Shown here: positions 1-7,539 of the stretch, piece after piece
How the letters are laid out: each line of letters starts with the position of its first letter
Position numbering within the stretch: the stretch's first letter is position 1
Translations under genes and position numbers: made by a program
Notes under the pieces: model-generated
The model's database searches: none
Seen by the model: only the letters and a program-made list of their open reading frames with translations
Told to the model about the DNA's origin: nothing
Virus record (IMG/VR): IMGVR_UViG_3300034106_000309
Span: 1-21,187 of that record
Reading direction: 5' to 3' (one strand)
Origin: a virus
DNA length: 21,187 bases

Positions 1-42
1 GCTGGCGGCACGGTCTACGCAAAGCCTATCAACGCGCAATGA
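1..42 (+). CDS. C-terminal end of an upstream phage gene (partial)
   Basis: Reading from base 1 in frame 1, 13 sense codons end at a TGA at 40-42, giving a C-terminus that reads AGGTVYAKPINAQ. Its stop overlaps the ATG of the next gene at 39 in an ATGA arrangement, the same junction used repeatedly in this window. This is why I take it as a real gene end rather than an upstream extension of the fibre gene. The frame of the fibre gene is also open to base 1 but has no alternative good start there. The product cannot be identified from 13 residues. By position it belongs to the structural operon, and portal-proximal or tail genes are possible. Confidence 0.6.
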   Translation, partial: AGGTVYAKPINAQ

Positions 43-1829
43 GTTACGGGGCGAATGATCCGAACGGGCTGCCGTTAGGGTTGCCCTCTATTCTCTCTTT
101 GGGGTTGCCGCCTTTGGTCAACCCTTATCCCGCGCTGAACCTTGATTTTATAGACAACCAGACACTTGATTCCCGAGTAACCTTCTCTCGCGGCAGTCAG
201 GCTACGCTGTTTGACTCCACGGGTACGCTGAAGTACGCGAAGCATAATTTACTGTTGCAATCGCAGACGTTTCAAACAACTTGGACTGCTGCTGAGGCTT
301 CAATTACAACTGACGCTACGGTTGCACCAAACGGGACGCAAACAGCGGATAAATTGGTTGAAAATACCGCATCAGGAGTGTCGCACCGCGTTATTCAAAC
401 GGGGGCGCCTCTTTCTGCGTCAAATTCAGCAACATTAAGTTTTTACGCAAAAGCAGCCGAGCGAAATATCGTCAGAGCGCAATTATATGAAAATGCGAGT
501 GGAGGCATTTTAACTGGGTTTTTTGATTTGTCGTTAGGGACAGTAACATCTACAAGCGTAACGGGAACTGCATCGGGAGTTTCTGGAACAATAACGCTTG
601 TTGGCGACGGTTGGTATCGTTGTACATTGTCAGGCATCCCTTATACATCTGGAACGCTTGCTTCCGTTGCGTTTACGCTGGTTAGTACAGGGACAACTGT
701 CGTTTATACCGGAGACGGCACCTCCGGCATTTTCCTCTGGGGCGCCCAACTCAACCTCGCCAACATAGAAGGCGGCGTCACCTCGTCGCTGACGACGTAT
801 TACCCGACGACAACTGCGGCCTACTACGCCCCTCGCTTTGACTACAACCCCTCTACGCTACAGCCGCTCGGCTTGCTCATTGAGGAGCAACGGACGAATA
901 GTTTCCCCAATAGCAACGACTTTGCTAATGCAACCTACTGGACGGTTTACGGTACTGCGGTTGCTACAGCCGGAGCAGCGACGGGGCCTGATGGTTTAAC
1001 GTCTGCATCAAACTTGGCCGGTGCAACTAGCACTACGTTAGGCGGAGACAATATAGAAGAATCTATAAGTATCTCTGCTTCTACTGCCTATACGTTTTCT
1101 GTTTTTGTTAAATCCAATGGAGGAACGACCGTTGAATTAAGATTGCGTGACTCAACGGGCGGATCAACTTCTACTGCTACGTTGACAGTCACTTCCGCAT
1201 GGCAGCGCATATCGCTAACCAGAACAATGGCTGCTGGCGCAACTTCTGTTCGCTGCATTATTGGAGCGACAAACGGGGACATTTTTATTTACGGCGCACA
1301 ACTAGAAGCCGGAGCCTTGCCCACCTCCTATATCCCGACCACCACCACCGCTCTGACTCGCAACGCAGATAACGATGACATGACCGGCAGCAATTTCAGC
1401 AGTTGGTACAACGCATCAGAAGGCACTTTGCTTGTTGAATATGCTGTAAACGCGACGGGATATAACGGAGGAGCGGCTGCGCTTTCAGATGGTACGTTTA
1501 ATAACCGAATGATTATTCGGGGAATAACAACCACAAACACAGCCGCGTCAATCGGAGTTGAAAGCGGATCAACTCAATGGAATAACGGTTTTGGTGGGCA
1601 AACTACTGCGGCGACTAAATTTGCCCTTGCATATAAAACAAATGACATTGCCTTTACGCGCAATGGAGCCACGCCATTGACGGATACGGTTGCAAACATT
1701 CCGACTGTTAACCAATTAAGAATTGGCGCAGATGCAGATGGCACAATCAAACTCAACGGCACCATCCGTCGCATTGCCTTCTATCCACAAAGATTGCCAA
1801 ACACTACTTTGCAGGCACTCACGGCATGA
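39..1829 (+). CDS. Tail fibre with two carbohydrate-binding-like modules and a LamG-like C-terminus
   Basis: This 596-residue protein is a probable receptor-binding fibre. Residues 1-68 contain the block TFSRGSQATLFDSTGTLKYA, typical of phage fibre N-terminal regions. A first beta-sandwich, carbohydrate-binding-like module runs from about residue 70 (NLLLQSQTF) to 235 (FLWGAQL). A linker with PRFDYNP and GLLIEEQRTN leads to a second module of the same type, from about residue 287 (NSFPNSNDF) to 425. It ends in the familiar GAQLEAGALPTSYIPT segment. Residues from about 450 to 596 look like a concanavalin/LamG domain ending IRRIAFYPQRLPNTTLQALT. The start at 39 overlaps the upstream stop (ATGA). 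No good Shine-Dalgarno is seen, so translational coupling is likely. Base composition alternates between AT-rich modules and GC-rich linkers. Module families are recognised by motif only. Confidence 0.85.
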   Translation: MSYGANDPNGLPLGLPSILSLGLPPLVNPYPALNLDFIDNQTLDSRVTFSRGSQATLFDSTGTLKYAKHNLLLQSQTFQTTWTAAEASITTDATVAPNGTQTADKLVENTASGVSHRVIQTGAPLSASNSATLSFYAKAAERNIVRAQLYENASGGILTGFFDLSLGTVTSTSVTGTASGVSGTITLVGDGWYRCTLSGIPYTSGTLASVAFTLVSTGTTVVYTGDGTSGIFLWGAQLNLANIEGGVTSSLTTYYPTTTAAYYAPRFDYNPSTLQPLGLLIEEQRTNSFPNSNDFANATYWTVYGTAVATAGAATGPDGLTSASNLAGATSTTLGGDNIEESISISASTAYTFSVFVKSNGGTTVELRLRDSTGGSTSTATLTVTSAWQRISLTRTMAAGATSVRCIIGATNGDIFIYGAQLEAGALPTSYIPTTTTALTRNADNDDMTGSNFSSWYNASEGTLLVEYAVNATGYNGGAAALSDGTFNNRMIIRGITTTNTAASIGVESGSTQWNNGFGGQTTAATKFALAYKTNDIAFTRNGATPLTDTVANIPTVNQLRIGADADGTIKLNGTIRRIAFYPQRLPNTTLQALTA

Positions 1830-2407
1830 AAACTGCAAACAAAGAAAACGCTATTCTTGAAGTTGGTAAAAACAGAGTGCAAAAGTTTTTAGACCAACTT
1901 GTTGAAAAACAGAATGGCTGCCTTGAATGGTCTGGTTATAAAAACCCAGACGGATACGGTGTTTTTAGCCTAAAAGGAAAAGCAACTAGAACGCATAGAA
2001 TTGCATACGTGTTGCGTTACGGCGAAATTCAAAACGGCATGGTTGTAAGGCATTCCTGCCATAACCCATCTTGCTGCAATGCCGATCATTTAATGATTGG
2101 GACACAACAAGATAATATTCAAGACATGCTTAAAGAAGGCCGTCAATTTTCTGAATTAAAGAAAAAGCCAAAAACACAAGAGCATGCTTATAAAATTGGG
2201 CTGTCAATAAAAGCATATCGCGCAAGAATTAAAGCAGAAGGCAAGCAGCACGTTGCTAGGGCTAAACTTGCAAATGAACAAGTAGAAGAGTTGCGTAATT
2301 TGTACGCATCCGGTGAAAAAGTAAAAAATCTTTCGGAGAAATTCGGGATTTGCAGAAGCGCAGTGTATCGCGCAGCAACAAAAAGGTGTTATTTGCATGT
2401 CGCTTGA
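1826..2407 (+). CDS. HNH endonuclease with C-terminal helix-turn-helix
   Basis: This 193-residue protein matches the HNH_3-type homing or free-standing endonucleases common in phages. The nuclease core covers about residues 30-100. It has THRIAY (His57), then VRHSCHNPSCCNADHL with His76, Cys78, Cys83, Cys84, Asn85 and His88, followed by the usual GT..DN segment. These residues would bind the metal and cut DNA. Residues 145-190 (EELRNLYASGEKVKNLSEKF, then GICRSAVYRAA) form a predicted helix-turn-helix of the kind that gives such enzymes target recognition. The start overlaps the fibre stop as ATGA, and the end overlaps the next gene by 11 nt. The gene is markedly AT-rich (21 of 60 bases G or C by hand count at both 1861-1920 and 2161-2220, against 38 of 60 in the coat gene at 8701-8760). 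This suggests recent acquisition as a selfish insertion. Confidence 0.9.
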   Translation: MKTANKENAILEVGKNRVQKFLDQLVEKQNGCLEWSGYKNPDGYGVFSLKGKATRTHRIAYVLRYGEIQNGMVVRHSCHNPSCCNADHLMIGTQQDNIQDMLKEGRQFSELKKKPKTQEHAYKIGLSIKAYRARIKAEGKQHVARAKLANEQVEELRNLYASGEKVKNLSEKFGICRSAVYRAATKRCYLHVA

Positions 2408-2714
2408 TTACTACCTGAAAGCAGCCGACGCCACAGCCCTGTACGACGTATTAGAGGCGGCAGGCGTTGTGACCGAAAGCGACCAAGGCTGGCAGGTTAC
2501 TGACGGCCATAAGTACGCTCTGGATGTGATCGGCGCGATCTACAAGCCGACCGGCAAGGTATTGCAAACCGAGGACGGCGAAGTGCCGGAGATGAAACCG
2601 CTTGACGGTTTCCACGCTAATGTGCGTGTCATTAACATGAGCGATTTTGATGTTAATAAAATCGCAAAAATCTTACTTGAAACGCCGGGTAATCCGGTAA
2701 GAGGTTGGGCATAA
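2397..2714 (+). CDS. Small conserved phage protein of the fibre region, unknown function
   Basis: This 105-residue protein begins MSLDYYLKAADATALYDVLE and contains LDVIGAIYKPTGKV, a core with HANVRV, and a terminal NPVRGWA. This layout recurs in small proteins encoded beside tail-fibre genes in many tailed phages, as I recognise it. A molecular function is not established. The start at 2397 lies inside the last codons of the HNH gene. An AAAAGG Shine-Dalgarno-like stretch at 2381-2386 supports it, so the insert supplies the ribosome-binding site. Sitting between two fibre genes, it could be a fibre assembly factor or a minor tail component, which is inference. Confidence 0.75.
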   Translation: MSLDYYLKAADATALYDVLEAAGVVTESDQGWQVTDGHKYALDVIGAIYKPTGKVLQTEDGEVPEMKPLDGFHANVRVINMSDFDVNKIAKILLETPGNPVRGWA

Positions 2715-2715
2715 C

Positions 2716-4122
2716 ATGGCCGACACTAAAATCAGCGCATTGCCTTCAGGCGCACCGGCACAGGCTGGTGACGAGTATGTCATTGCTCGTGGTGGCGCAA
2801 ACTACAAACTGACGCTGACGAACATTGCGGCCTCGATGCCGCCTATCGGCGCAACTACGCCGAACACGGGTGCGTTTACGACGCTATCTGCTTCCGGCGC
2901 AGCGTCATTTACGACGCTCTCGGCATCGGGTGCAGCATCGTTCGCTGACGGAACCTCGTCGGCTCCTGCGATCACGAACACGGGCGACACCAATACCGGC
3001 GTGTACTTCCCGGCTGCTGACGAAGTGGCTGTGGCTGCTGGCGGCTCGGTCGCGGCTGCGTTTAACAGCAACGGCGTGTTCTTCCGTAACCGCATCATCA
3101 ACGGCGATATGCGGATCGACCAACGCAATGCTGGGGCGGCGGTGACGACAAGCGGAGCGTTTCCTGTTGATCGGTTTGCAATAACAAATACGAGCGATGG
3201 AGCATTTTCAGCGCAACAAGATTCGTCCGTGCCTACAGGGTCAGGGTTTGTTAATTCGGTAAAAGTAACCGCCACTACAGCAGATGCGACGCTAACTGCG
3301 GCGCAAACCCTAAATTTTAGTCAGGGGGTAGAAGGAACTAATGTCGCTGACTTAATGTGGGGAACCGCATCTGCTCGTCCGGTTACGTTGTCCTTCTGGG
3401 TTCGCTCTAGCCTTACTGGTACATTTGGTGGGTCGTTGCGAAATAACGGCGGTGCTCGTTCATATCCGTTTTCTTATTCAATTTCCGTTGCTGATACATG
3501 GGAATATAAAACCGTAACTATTCCCGGCGATACATCTGGAACTTGGTTGACTACGACTGGCCTTGGGGTTCAAGTGGTTTTTGGTCTTGGCGCAGGCCCA
3601 GATCGCAGCGGGACGGCGGGGGCGTGGGTTTCGGCAAACGTAGTTGCTCCAACCGGCGCTGTCTCCGTCATCGGCACTCTCAACGCCACTTGGTACGTTA
3701 CCGGCGTCCAACTTGAAACCGGCTCCGTCGCCACTCCGTTCGAGCGCAGACCGTTTGGCACGGAGTTGATGCTGTGTCAGCGGTATTACTATCGCCTTAA
3801 ATCAACGGGCGCTAACTATCCGTTTGGATTTGCTCAATGTTATTCAACAACGTCAGCGGGCGCGCTAATTCCATATCCTGTCACTATGCGAGTTGCGCCA
3901 TCTGCTTTGGAACAATCAGGAACTGCTGGTGATTATCAACTTTATTCAGCAGCAGGCGCGGCGGTGCTTTGTTCAGCCGTTCCTGCGTTTGCGTCAGTAT
4001 TAACAACCACGGCTTATGGCGCGGTAAACTTTACTGTTGCGTCAAGCATTGTTGCTGGCAATGTAACTCAAGCAACGGGGGTAAACTCAACGGCTTATCT
4101 TGGATGGAGTGCAGAACTATGA
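2716..4122 (+). CDS. Tail fibre with shared TKIS anchor and carbohydrate-binding-like body
   Basis: This 468-residue probable fibre or adhesin starts with MADTKISALPSGAPAQAGDE, the short N-terminal anchor type also found in the spikes at 4574 and 5992. Residues 53-75 contain an 11-residue repeat (FTTLSASGAAS, twice). Next comes a segment with NTGDTNTGVYFPAADEVAVA, seen in many environmental phage fibres. At about residue 118 the motif NRIINGDMRIDQRNAG opens a beta-sandwich carbohydrate-binding-like module that ends near YVTGVQLETGSVATPFERRP. ELMLCQRYYYRL then begins a C-terminal beta domain. A purine-rich AAGAGG lies at 2699-2704 before the ATG. The gene drops from GC-rich in its first part (37 of 60 at 2821-2880) to about 42% GC in the module (25 of 60 at 3481-3540), suggesting module exchange. 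Confidence 0.85.
   Translation: MADTKISALPSGAPAQAGDEYVIARGGANYKLTLTNIAASMPPIGATTPNTGAFTTLSASGAASFTTLSASGAASFADGTSSAPAITNTGDTNTGVYFPAADEVAVAAGGSVAAAFNSNGVFFRNRIINGDMRIDQRNAGAAVTTSGAFPVDRFAITNTSDGAFSAQQDSSVPTGSGFVNSVKVTATTADATLTAAQTLNFSQGVEGTNVADLMWGTASARPVTLSFWVRSSLTGTFGGSLRNNGGARSYPFSYSISVADTWEYKTVTIPGDTSGTWLTTTGLGVQVVFGLGAGPDRSGTAGAWVSANVVAPTGAVSVIGTLNATWYVTGVQLETGSVATPFERRPFGTELMLCQRYYYRLKSTGANYPFGFAQCYSTTSAGALIPYPVTMRVAPSALEQSGTAGDYQLYSAAGAAVLCSAVPAFASVLTTTAYGAVNFTVASSIVAGNVTQATGVNSTAYLGWSAEL
2875..2940 (+). repeat. Two tandem 33-nt units in the fibre gene
   Basis: Bases 2875-2907 and 2908-2940 are two imperfect copies of a 33-base unit, each encoding FTTLSASGAAS. A third, shorter start (FADGTSS) follows. 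The repeat lies in the hinge between the N-terminal anchor and the body of the fibre, so it may set fibre shaft length. Confidence 0.85.
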
Positions 4123-4280
4123 TTTACAAAATGCTGCCAAAGCGCGATAACGAGCAACAAATTTATGCTCGTATTGACGACGACGGTTTGTGCCGCCTGA
4201 CTTGCAATGACCAATACCCCGAGTTTCAAGCATGGCTTGCAGAAGGCAACGAGCCGCTGCCTGCTGACGAGGACAAGTGA
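4119..4280 (+). CDS. 53-residue tail-associated protein
   Basis: The frame is open further upstream to 3969, but the ATG at 4119 is preferred. It overlaps the preceding fibre stop as ATGA and gives a compact protein starting MIYKMLPKRDNEQQIYARID. The C-terminal part, YPEFQAWLAEGNEPLPADE, resembles a motif found in small proteins or C-terminal extensions next to phage and prophage tail-fibre genes (QAWLAEGN plus a Pro/Asp/Glu-rich end). No catalytic motif or membrane segment is seen. The upstream part of the longer frame is out-of-frame fibre sequence. A role in fibre folding or attachment is possible but unproven. Confidence 0.7.
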   Translation: MIYKMLPKRDNEQQIYARIDDDGLCRLTCNDQYPEFQAWLAEGNEPLPADEDK

Positions 4281-4570
4281 TGAACAACTGGAAGGTCGAA
4301 GGTCTGCGGATTCTCCCGCAAGCGCACGGACACGAGAACGTCGTGGCTTTTGTCGATTGGAGTCTCGGCCCGTTGCGAGAGACGACGCGGCTGGTAAAGC
4401 CGAGCAGCGAGTTCATCCCTCTGGCTAATCTGACCGAGGAGATCGTTCTCGGCTGGGTGTGGAACCTGACGCACAAGAAAGCGTGGGAACAAAAAGCGGC
4501 TGAATTAGCCGCTTCGGTTCAGCCGCCGAAAGACGAATCTGTACCTGTTGCACTGCCTTGGGCGGAGTAA
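4280..4570 (+). CDS. 96-residue conserved phage protein, unknown function
   Basis: The ATG at 4280 shares its A with the preceding TGA (TGATG), so I choose it over the GTG at 4277. The protein begins MNNWKVEGLRILPQAHGHEN and has a middle beta-rich part with FVDWSLGP. It then carries LTEEIVLGWVWN and ends SVPVALPWAE. I recognise this order (WKVE, a beta segment, LTEE.VL.WVW, Pro-rich end) from a family of about 100-residue proteins near tail genes of environmental phages. I cannot name its function. It lies immediately before a tailspike, 3 nt from that gene's ATG, so it is probably co-translated with the adhesin genes and may be a tail accessory or chaperone. Confidence 0.7.
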   Translation: MNNWKVEGLRILPQAHGHENVVAFVDWSLGPLRETTRLVKPSSEFIPLANLTEEIVLGWVWNLTHKKAWEQKAAELAASVQPPKDESVPVALPWAE

Positions 4571-4573
4571 AAC

Positions 4574-5980
4574 ATGTCCACCATAAAGATTTCCCAGTTA
4601 CCCGCTGCAACCAATCCGGTATCCGTTGGCGCTGTGGTGCCCATCGTTGATGGCGGCGTAACCAAGAAGGCAACCATTGCCCAGTTGGGCGAGATGGTGT
4701 CAGTTAAGGCGTATGGCGCAACCGGCGACGGTACGACCAACGATACGGCTGCCATTCAGGCTGCGATTGATTACGTATACGGCGCGGGCGGCGGTACGGT
4801 GTACTTCCCGCCGGGCACTTACCGCGTGACCTCGATCGTCCGCAACTGGACGAACCCGATTACGGTCAACATTAAGGGCAGCGGCAAGCGATCCACCGTC
4901 CTTCGCAAGTTTGGCTCTGACGCTACGCCTGTGCTGGACTTTTCAGGCATCGCGTCCATGTTGGAGCCGTACAGCGAAATCTCTGACCTTGAGATTGACG
5001 GTAACGACGTCGGTAACGTCAACGGCCTTCGAGCGACCAACTATGGGCGCTGGGTGTTGCGTAACGTCTTTATTGAAAATTGCAACTACGGTTTGTATTG
5101 CCGTGGCGGTTTGGTGTTTGACGTGTACGACTGCACGTTTCAAGACAACCTCTACGGTTACTACTGCGAAAAGTCTGCCGATAATGTCTACAGCAACTTA
5201 GTGACGTTCTACGGCGGTCAGTTCAGCGGTAACACCACTTGGGGTTTGTACATTAAGCAAGCCGGTGGCGTGCATGTTGTCGGCACCGACATTAGTTTTA
5301 ACGGCACTTCGGGCGACACTGGCACCGGCGGTATCTACTACGACGTGACGATGGACGATGAAGTCGGCTATGCCGTCGCGTCCATTAAGAACGCATGGTT
5401 TGAAGGCAATTTTGGCAACGGCATCAAAACGGGCGCTGTCGGCGGTCTGCATCTGTCAATAATGGACACCACGCTCGCGGGTAACTTCAACCCGATCACG
5501 GTTGGCGCTATCGCCATGAGCGAGATTTCCAACTGTTTTGCCGGTTCCGTAACCGACACGATTGTAGTCGGCGCCGGACGCAGCATCGTCAAGAATTGCA
5601 TCTTCTACGACTTGATTGATAACAGCACGTATTACCACCACTGGAACGTGGTCGGTAACGCGTATAGCGACATTAACGAAACCAATGCTCGCGCCGATGT
5701 GATTTGCGGAACGGAACGGTTCGTTCAAGGTTCTGCCGCTGCACTAACCGCTGGTAGCCCGGAAGACTTTGTAAACTTCTTGTTCGGCACCGGCCAACAG
5801 CAGTTTTGGTGTCAAAACGTCAAAAACTTGAGCCTTGGCCCAGCGGCTATTGGCTTCTACGGCACCTCGCCGCAGACGAAACAGACGATTACGGGCTCCC
5901 GTGGCGGTAACGCAGCCCTCGCATCTTTGCTGACGGCGCTCGCAAGCACGGGGCTTATTACTGACAGCACCACTGCTTAA
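4574..5980 (+). CDS. Tailspike with pectate-lyase-type right-handed beta-helix
   Basis: This 468-residue tailspike has an N-terminal anchor at residues 1-40 (TIKISQLPAATNPVSVGAVV, then TKKATIAQL), closely related to that of the next spike. From about residue 41 it carries the start of a Pectate_lyase_3-like beta-helix: VKAYGATGDGTTNDTAAIQA, then YFPPGTY at about 77. Many short repeated beta turns with Asn and Gly follow (EISDLEIDGND, FIENCNYGLY, YDCTFQDNLYGYYCE). Such spikes bind and often depolymerise capsule or O-antigen. I cannot assign active-site residues by eye. A GGAG at 4564-4567 sits 6 nt before the ATG. The C-terminus after residue 400 lacks a recognisable chaperone domain. Confidence 0.88.
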   Translation: MSTIKISQLPAATNPVSVGAVVPIVDGGVTKKATIAQLGEMVSVKAYGATGDGTTNDTAAIQAAIDYVYGAGGGTVYFPPGTYRVTSIVRNWTNPITVNIKGSGKRSTVLRKFGSDATPVLDFSGIASMLEPYSEISDLEIDGNDVGNVNGLRATNYGRWVLRNVFIENCNYGLYCRGGLVFDVYDCTFQDNLYGYYCEKSADNVYSNLVTFYGGQFSGNTTWGLYIKQAGGVHVVGTDISFNGTSGDTGTGGIYYDVTMDDEVGYAVASIKNAWFEGNFGNGIKTGAVGGLHLSIMDTTLAGNFNPITVGAIAMSEISNCFAGSVTDTIVVGAGRSIVKNCIFYDLIDNSTYYHHWNVVGNAYSDINETNARADVICGTERFVQGSAAALTAGSPEDFVNFLFGTGQQQFWCQNVKNLSLGPAAIGFYGTSPQTKQTITGSRGGNAALASLLTALASTGLITDSTTA

Positions 5981-5991
5981 GGGTTACATAA

Positions 5992-7539
5992 ATGACCACG
6001 ATTAAAATTTCGCAGTTGCCAGATGCAACCACGCCGCTGACGGGTGCGGAGTTGGTTCCGTTAGATCAGAACGGAATAACCAAGAAAACAACGGCTTCTG
6101 CATTTGGATCAAACAACGTGGTTTCGGTGCAGTCCTTTGGTGCGGTAGGTGACGGCGTAGCCGATGACACTGCCGCCATCGTTGCTGCCCAAGACTATGC
6201 CGCGTCGATTGGCGGCGCTACCGTGTATTTCCCGCCCGGCGAGTACAAGGTTACGTCTGCTATTCCAATGCTTCCGGGCATTACTTATCAGGGGCCGATG
6301 CGTGCCGAATTGGGCGCATACAACGCTGGTCGTAGCCGTCTGTTCAGCAGTACCAGCGACATTTTTGTAAACAGCGCTTCTTTGATCACTGGCGTTTGTT
6401 TCCGCGATTTGTTTATCGAGTCTGCATCTGGTGGCGGGCACGTTTTTAATTGGTCGAATACTGGCGTCGTTGCCAAAATTGAAATGTCGGGCGTGTGCTT
6501 GGTGCAGAAGAACGCCGCCAAGTCGGTTATCTACGGAAACATGGGTGGCGGTGCCAGCGATGGCATTTTCTCCATTTGGATGCACGACTTTGAGTACGAG
6601 TACGTCCCGACGAACTCGCTGCCTGCTATCTACCTCAAAGCGTTTACGATCAATTCCATTTCAATCTCTAACTTTTGGAGTACGGCTAACGGGCAAAGCG
6701 CCGCAGGCCAGCCGAGCATTTGGGTTGAAAGCACCAACGCCTCGGGCGCTGCCTTTAACGTATTTATTAAGCAGGGTGTGCTGGAGTACGCATCTAGCGG
6801 TGGTATCCACTTGCTCTCATGCGCTAACTCTATCGTCGAGGACTGCACTAGTTACGACACCTCGATTGCGATTGGCGCTCCGGTGTTTAAAGTGGATAAA
6901 GGCGCATCCGGCCCATCGTCCAACAACATCGCCTTCCGATCCTGCCGCAGCACGATTGGCAATGCTACTCACGCCGACTTGTATTTAGACACGGCTGTAG
7001 CAGGGCAGGGTTCCTTTTGGATTGAGAACTGCACGTTCTCCTACTTGGATTCGGAGTCCACGCTTCCGGGCACGGCAACGGCTATCGTCAACAGTTCTAT
7101 TACGAACTTTGTAGATACAGCGTATTTGCAGTTGAACTTTAGCCCGGAGTCAAACATTCGGTTTGGCAACTCGCTGGGGTCAAGCAAGTATTACGACATC
7201 TGGAACGGGTACTTCAACAACTTTGAAGGCTACCTCAACATCATGCAAAACGGGTCGTACATCGGCTCGATTAACCCGTCAGGTAACTTCTATTGGGGCG
7301 GCACTCGCGCATCGCCAAATTTCTATGTCTTGAAGGCTGACGGTAAGGTGTTTTCCAAGAGCCACATTTACCCCGGCACGGGCGGTGGCTCCGACCAAGA
7401 CAAGGCTGGCTTGCTGGGTGGGCAAGGCGCCCCAAACAACGCCAACGGCAACAACGGTGACTTCTACTTCCGCAGCGACGGCGGCGCTTTGACAACCATT
7501 TATCAAAAGCGTGCTGGCGCGTGGGTAGGCATCGTTTAA
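5992..7539 (+). CDS. Second pectate-lyase-fold tailspike
   Basis: This 515-residue spike has the same plan as the one before it. Its anchor (TIKISQLPDATTPLTGAELV, then TKKTTASAF) occupies residues 1-40. The beta-helix begins at about residue 43 with VVSVQSFGAVGDGVADDTAA, and YFPPGEY lies at about 79. The body then diverges fully from the first spike. The last part, from about residue 385, is a separate C-terminal region that includes GYLNIMQNGSYIGSINPSGN, then GDFYFRSDGG and a final YQKRAGAWVGIV, an ending common to phage spikes. AAGGG at 5979-5983 overlaps the previous stop and serves as the ribosome-binding site. It likely degrades or binds a different surface glycan than its neighbour, which is inference from the shared anchor and unlike bodies. 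Confidence 0.88.
   Translation: MTTIKISQLPDATTPLTGAELVPLDQNGITKKTTASAFGSNNVVSVQSFGAVGDGVADDTAAIVAAQDYAASIGGATVYFPPGEYKVTSAIPMLPGITYQGPMRAELGAYNAGRSRLFSSTSDIFVNSASLITGVCFRDLFIESASGGGHVFNWSNTGVVAKIEMSGVCLVQKNAAKSVIYGNMGGGASDGIFSIWMHDFEYEYVPTNSLPAIYLKAFTINSISISNFWSTANGQSAAGQPSIWVESTNASGAAFNVFIKQGVLEYASSGGIHLLSCANSIVEDCTSYDTSIAIGAPVFKVDKGASGPSSNNIAFRSCRSTIGNATHADLYLDTAVAGQGSFWIENCTFSYLDSESTLPGTATAIVNSSITNFVDTAYLQLNFSPESNIRFGNSLGSSKYYDIWNGYFNNFEGYLNIMQNGSYIGSINPSGNFYWGGTRASPNFYVLKADGKVFSKSHIYPGTGGGSDQDKAGLLGGQGAPNNANGNNGDFYFRSDGGALTTIYQKRAGAWVGIV

Noticed and set aside
39-1829. Possible target of a diversity-generating retroelement in the fibre C-terminus
   Set aside because: No reverse transcriptase gene and no near-copy template repeat with A-specific differences is seen in the window. 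The C-terminus fits an ordinary LamG-like end.
2802-3275. 157-codon minus-strand frame within the second fibre
   Set aside because: Low-complexity Ala/Val-rich translation that is the complement of Ala/Thr/Ser-rich fibre codons. No start signal, and it is fully covered by a well supported gene.
6431-6988. 185-codon plus-strand frame inside the second tailspike
   Set aside because: Arg/Ser/Thr-rich translation typical of an out-of-frame read. The tailspike frame has clear family motifs throughout.
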